Assembly (NCBI RefSeq): GCF_048128805.1
Contig: NC_135997.1
Coordinates: forward strand, 30,037,315-30,101,314
Reading direction: 5' to 3'
Source of the DNA: Centroberyx gerrardi
Lineage: Eukaryota; Chordata; Actinopteri; Beryciformes; Berycidae
Length of the DNA stretch: 64,000 bases
The position numbers and the translations under genes are program-made. Shown in pieces: positions 59,965 through 64,000 of the stretch. The notes beneath the pieces were generated by a model that worked only from the letters and a program-made list of their open reading frames with translations, was not told where the DNA came from and searched no databases. The first letter of the stretch is position 1. Each line of letters opens with the position of its first letter.

Positions 59965-61334
59965 TCTTTTCTTCAGGTTACCAGATGATGGCGATGGTGA
60001 GTCACATAACATTCTCCCTTGCACAGGCGTCTCCATGCTGTAGGCGTCAGACTGACAAGAGTTTGCAGGCTACCTGTTTTGACAAACTGAATTGTTACTG
60101 GGTGAGTAATAGGTGGAGCTGTGCTGTGTGGTGTTTGGATGAGCCACACCCCCACCCCCTCTCCCCACCCCCCACCACTACCACACACTCCAACCTGCCC
60201 ATCAGGTTTCTGCTCACCCAGACAAGAGGACAATGAATGGACAACAGCTCATTTAAAGGGTGTGTGGTCCTGACATGCTGGTAGTTTTCCACTGGCACAA
60301 TAATATGACAGACAAGCTGTTGCATTACTATATACTACAATGCAGATAATGTTGGGATTTAACACCATGATAGATGCTCTGTGTAACATTTCAACATCAA
60401 TAAATCATTACCTCATTCATTTTGAGACATTAGTATGATTACAGTAAGCAAACACAACCATCACTAAGAAGACTGTCAGCCTCTACTCGCATCTACTCTG
60501 CATTTTACATTGTGAGCCACTGGGTCCAATTTGGCAAGAAATCTGCTGGATTGCTTTACAGCACCAAACAGTTAGAGGGCGCTGTTCTTCCAGTGCAAAC
60601 AGAGCCAAAGGTTTCAGAATTTCTGGCAATGGCAGATGGTGGAAGGAGTGAAAGACTGATCACTTCCAACATGTTTCTCCTCTTCAGTAAAGACAAAGAT
60701 GCCAGGTGGGACAGGAAGCAACAGGGTTGCTTCCTGTTGGGAAATGGGGTCTTAATTTTGAGAAACATTATAGTACTAGTGAGATCAAGGCTACCAATCG
60801 TCTCAACCATGGTCTCATTTGTTTGCGGTAATTATACCAAGCTATCACAATTAATGATATATTCCTGTTTAAAAATGATCCACATGGCAACTTTAATGTC
60901 TGATAAAAAATATGTGATGGTGATCCTCTATTGCTCCCTGTAGGGAAACCCTCTTTTCTCTTACCCCCCTCCAGGGAGGTCAGAGGTCAGGGTCAGATAC
61001 AGAACAGCACCTGGAGCAGGTAGGGATTCAGAGTCTTGTTCAAGGACACTTCAGCAGGGAAGGGGTTTGAACCCAGCAGTCTCTCTAACCACTAACCTCC
61101 CTGCTGACCAGAGTTGACAATGTTCATATGTTCCTAATACCAGACAGGAGATATGCAGGGAAAAATTCATATTCAGACCTGGGCTATGTGGGTGCTTGTC
61201 TATTACTGTTGTAACATGAATACAATGTGAATATGTATTATTTTAATTTATGACTGTATGAATGTATTACTGTCTTCATTGCCTCCAGCCCATCAACAGT
61301 AATGGAGGCTCTCATCCACCAGCCACCTTACTAC

Positions 61335-61369
<35 letters not shown>

Positions 61370-61448
61370 CACTGCCAAGCCCTGGCATGCTTTCACTACT
61401 AACAAAAGCTCCTATAAAGCCAGACTGATGATCATCCAGCCAGTCAGT

Positions 61449-61499
<51 letters not shown>

Positions 61500-61909
61500 A
61501 CACACATACAGACACACAAAAAACACACAATCAAATAAACTAACGCCCTTTATGACATTTGCGTAACTTTGCCTTCTGGGCATCATTTACCAGGCATACA
61601 GGTCATAGACAAACGATTAGGCCATTATAACTTGGATTTGTTTTTCAGCCTCGGGCTTAGGGAAAGAAAAGCTGCTACTCCACAAGACTCTACATCAAAT
61701 TTTGGTCAAGATAGTACTACTGTTCTATATGAAAACCCACACACTGCCAAGTTGTACTCCATCACTCCTGACTGCTCCTGTCTTTCTGAATAAGACTGTG
61801 AGAAAATGCCCCAACTCTCACTGTCGGCTGTGGAGGGGTCCAAACTAACAGCCTGTTTTAATTTCAGCCTTGTCATGACAGGAAGTGTGTGTGTATGTGT
61901 GCGTGTGTC

Positions 61910-61944
<35 letters not shown>

Positions 61945-63042
61945 CGTGCATGTGTGTGTGAGAGTGAGAGAGTGAGAGAGAGTGTTTGGAGGAGGGGGGG
62001 CAACAACAGGAAGGGGAGAGGACGGTGCATGGGAAACAGTTAATGGAGTTATTTTTGCTGAGGACTCTGGTGTGAGGAGGGCTGCTTGACCTAGGTCCTG
62101 TTCACACTGATGCTAAATATGGAAACCAGGCCTAATATTAGAGGTTACCAGTCATTGGTCACAATGGTAACTGGATGTTCATAGTTGGGATGGGGGAGGA
62201 TAAAAATGAGTCTCCATATTATTCTGGAGAAATCAGCAGCTGAGGGTTTTTGAATGGATAAGTCTTATTTTATATGAAGCTGCTGGCTTTTCCAGTTCCC
62301 TTCAAGATAAAGCAGGCTGAATAAAGTACTGTTAGCTAATAGGTCAGCAGCCTATATAATAAAATAAGATTAGGTGAAACTAATCCTGAAGGGGAAATTA
62401 GGTCGTTGCAGCAAAAAAAGTGATAGGATTCAGCAGGGAAAAGAGACAAATAGAATATAAGCACACAAATGAAATATAAAATAAGCAATGAAATTAGTAG
62501 AAATAACCAAAAATACAAAACAATAAAATAGAATAGAAATTGTGGGGTTACATGGATCCAACCATTCCAACACGTTAAATAGACTGTATGGGTAGGAAAT
62601 ATGGCAACAAGAATAGATTACTAACATGTATGGATTTACTTACAGTTGTTTCTACAGTTTCATACAGACGTGACTAGCAGCATTAAAAAAAAAAAAGTAG
62701 GATTCATTTGTCAAGTGACTCGCACAAAACTTTTGTTTGGGTTAACAGTTCTTTGGAAATGTGGGTCTTCTGAGAAAAAGTCCAGAACTGTCCCGTGTCA
62801 CATTTTTCTTTCCCCTTTTAGTGTGCGTGTGTAATTTAACATAATGTACACAAAGCACAAAGAGGAAACTATACAGTTCTAATAATAAGTAATACGTGTC
62901 AAATACGTTTTGCAGAGTCATGGTCGAGTCAATGTGTTTGGTATCAGTGTCAGAAATACGGAACACTGGAAGCATGTAGTCATGGCCAACTGTGCTCTGT
63001 GTGCCTGTAGCAGAAGTATAATCTGTCATGCAAAGAGGTATC

Positions 63043-63074
<32 letters not shown>

Positions 63075-64000
63075 GTGTCTGTTCAAATGCAAAGATGCAA
63101 CCTCTCCCTCTTGAAAGTTCTGAAATGAGAATATTAAGATTTACAGATCCAATGTTTGCATTTATTTTGTGGTAAGTGACAACAGATAAAACTTGAAACC
63201 TGAATATATTTATTTCTCTAATCGTCTGCAGTGGAGAAACACAATTATCAGTTGACTACTTCTAATAACTTAATCATTTTGTTTTATTTGTATCTGATTA
63301 TTATGATTATGATTATTGATCACATTTAGTCTTTAATCTGGCCTTTGGAACAGTCAAAAGATAGAAATAACAGCTCTGAAATATAAATATATATATTTTA
63401 TAAATATATATATATCTGGAGCCAGGCCATTTATTGCTTTGGAAGTAGTCACTTACGTTTTAGCATGAATTCTAAAATTAACCGGAAGCCAGTGCATTAA
63501 AAATCTAACAATAAGCACTGCACACATTGCAGTTCTCGTCCCATTATGGCATTGCTCCTTATGTGACATCCTTGAAACTCACAATATAAACATTGTGCTA
63601 TATTGGATTGCTCATCATTAGTTTTCTCAGTGGCAATGTAGCTACGGGATCAAAGTCACTGCTTTAGCTCCCTGATAAGTCAGAATGGAACAAATGACAG
63701 AGCAGTTTTAAGCATCATCCTAAAACACACCAAGGAATACTACAAGTATCTGGAAGGAGACTCCTCAGGAAAGTGACAGAGCTTCTTGGAGGCTTTTAGG
63801 AAACTTTTAAAGCAACAATATGTAACTTTTCTCCTTGAGGGAGAAAGTGTATCGTTAGTTCCGCCCTCCTCCCCCTCAGTTGGTCAAGTTCCCTCCCCAA
63901 CACTTGTCACTCATCTTGACGAGCTGTCATCTAGCCTGAAGATGAGGTAATCCACCTCCATAAAGCCTCCACAGGCGCTGAAGGAGCAGACAGCGAACAC
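59965..64000. other. Right-end region without recognised genes
   Basis: I found no exon supported by homology. Microsatellites occur at 61339-61368 (GT), 61451-61500 (CA), 61885-61985 (GT plus GA) and 63041-63078 (GT). The segment near 61020-61100 (gggtttgaacccagcagtct) resembles a SINE or tRNA-like tail, and 63810-63860 (aaagcaacaatatgtaactt) resembles a common teleost repeat. The 143-codon frame at 60512-60943 shows no recognisable domain. Confidence 0.45.

Noticed and set aside
60512-60943. 143-codon frame near the right end
   Set aside because: No recognisable domain, signal or splice structure. Probably chance or repeat-derived.

Overview
The window is vertebrate nuclear DNA, almost certainly from a ray-finned (teleost) fish. 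It has sparse multi-exon genes with GT-AG introns, abundant CA/GT microsatellites, and many degraded fish-type transposons (Tc1-like, hAT-like, several LINE lineages, tRNA-derived SINEs). Four protein-coding genes can be reconstructed exon by exon. None of them matches a single long open frame, because each is split by introns. No bacterial-type operons, CRISPR arrays or rRNA/tRNA genes are visible.

The left half carries a conserved FGF cluster. fgf3 (three exons, 6950-9065), fgf4 (16666-20550) and fgf19 (33359-35380) all lie on the + strand in the same order as the vertebrate FGF3-FGF4-FGF19 locus. In all three the middle coding exon is exactly 104 bp and is bordered by a phase-1 intron on the left and a phase-0 intron on the right, the classic FGF layout. 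All three encode secreted ligands with an N-terminal hydrophobic signal and a beta-trefoil core. fgf3 and fgf4 belong to paracrine subfamilies. fgf19 is of the endocrine type and keeps the C-terminal tail expected to contact Klotho co-receptors. TATA-like boxes can be proposed for all three genes. fgf3 and fgf4 each have a short upstream reading frame whose stop codon overlaps an ATG of the main frame.

Tail-to-tail with fgf19, on the - strand, is a six-exon Bax-family apoptosis gene (41728-48559, 204 codons) with recognisable BH3, BH1 and BH2 regions and a C-terminal membrane anchor. The neighbours expected next to fgf19 from tetrapod synteny (lto1, ccnd1) were not recognised in this window.

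The intergenic space holds a 28-bp minisatellite between fgf3 and fgf4 (14.3-15.05 kb), LINE reverse-transcriptase remnants (26.8-28.7 kb and 46.6-47.4 kb), SINEs, MITE-like elements (one ending about 250 bp before the fgf19 start) and simple repeats. From 49 kb to 60 kb the window is dense accessory DNA: a fold-back element, two related Tc1 copies (one a deletion derivative, the other carrying a telomere-like insertion), a low-copy repeat array with a duplicated arm invaded by a hAT-like element that left an 8-bp target duplication, a SWIM-zinc-finger fragment and an endonuclease-like fragment. I found no wholly new biological system. The most interesting points are the nested repeat history at 51-55 kb, the telomere-like insertion, the uORF/start overlaps, and structured elements around fgf4.
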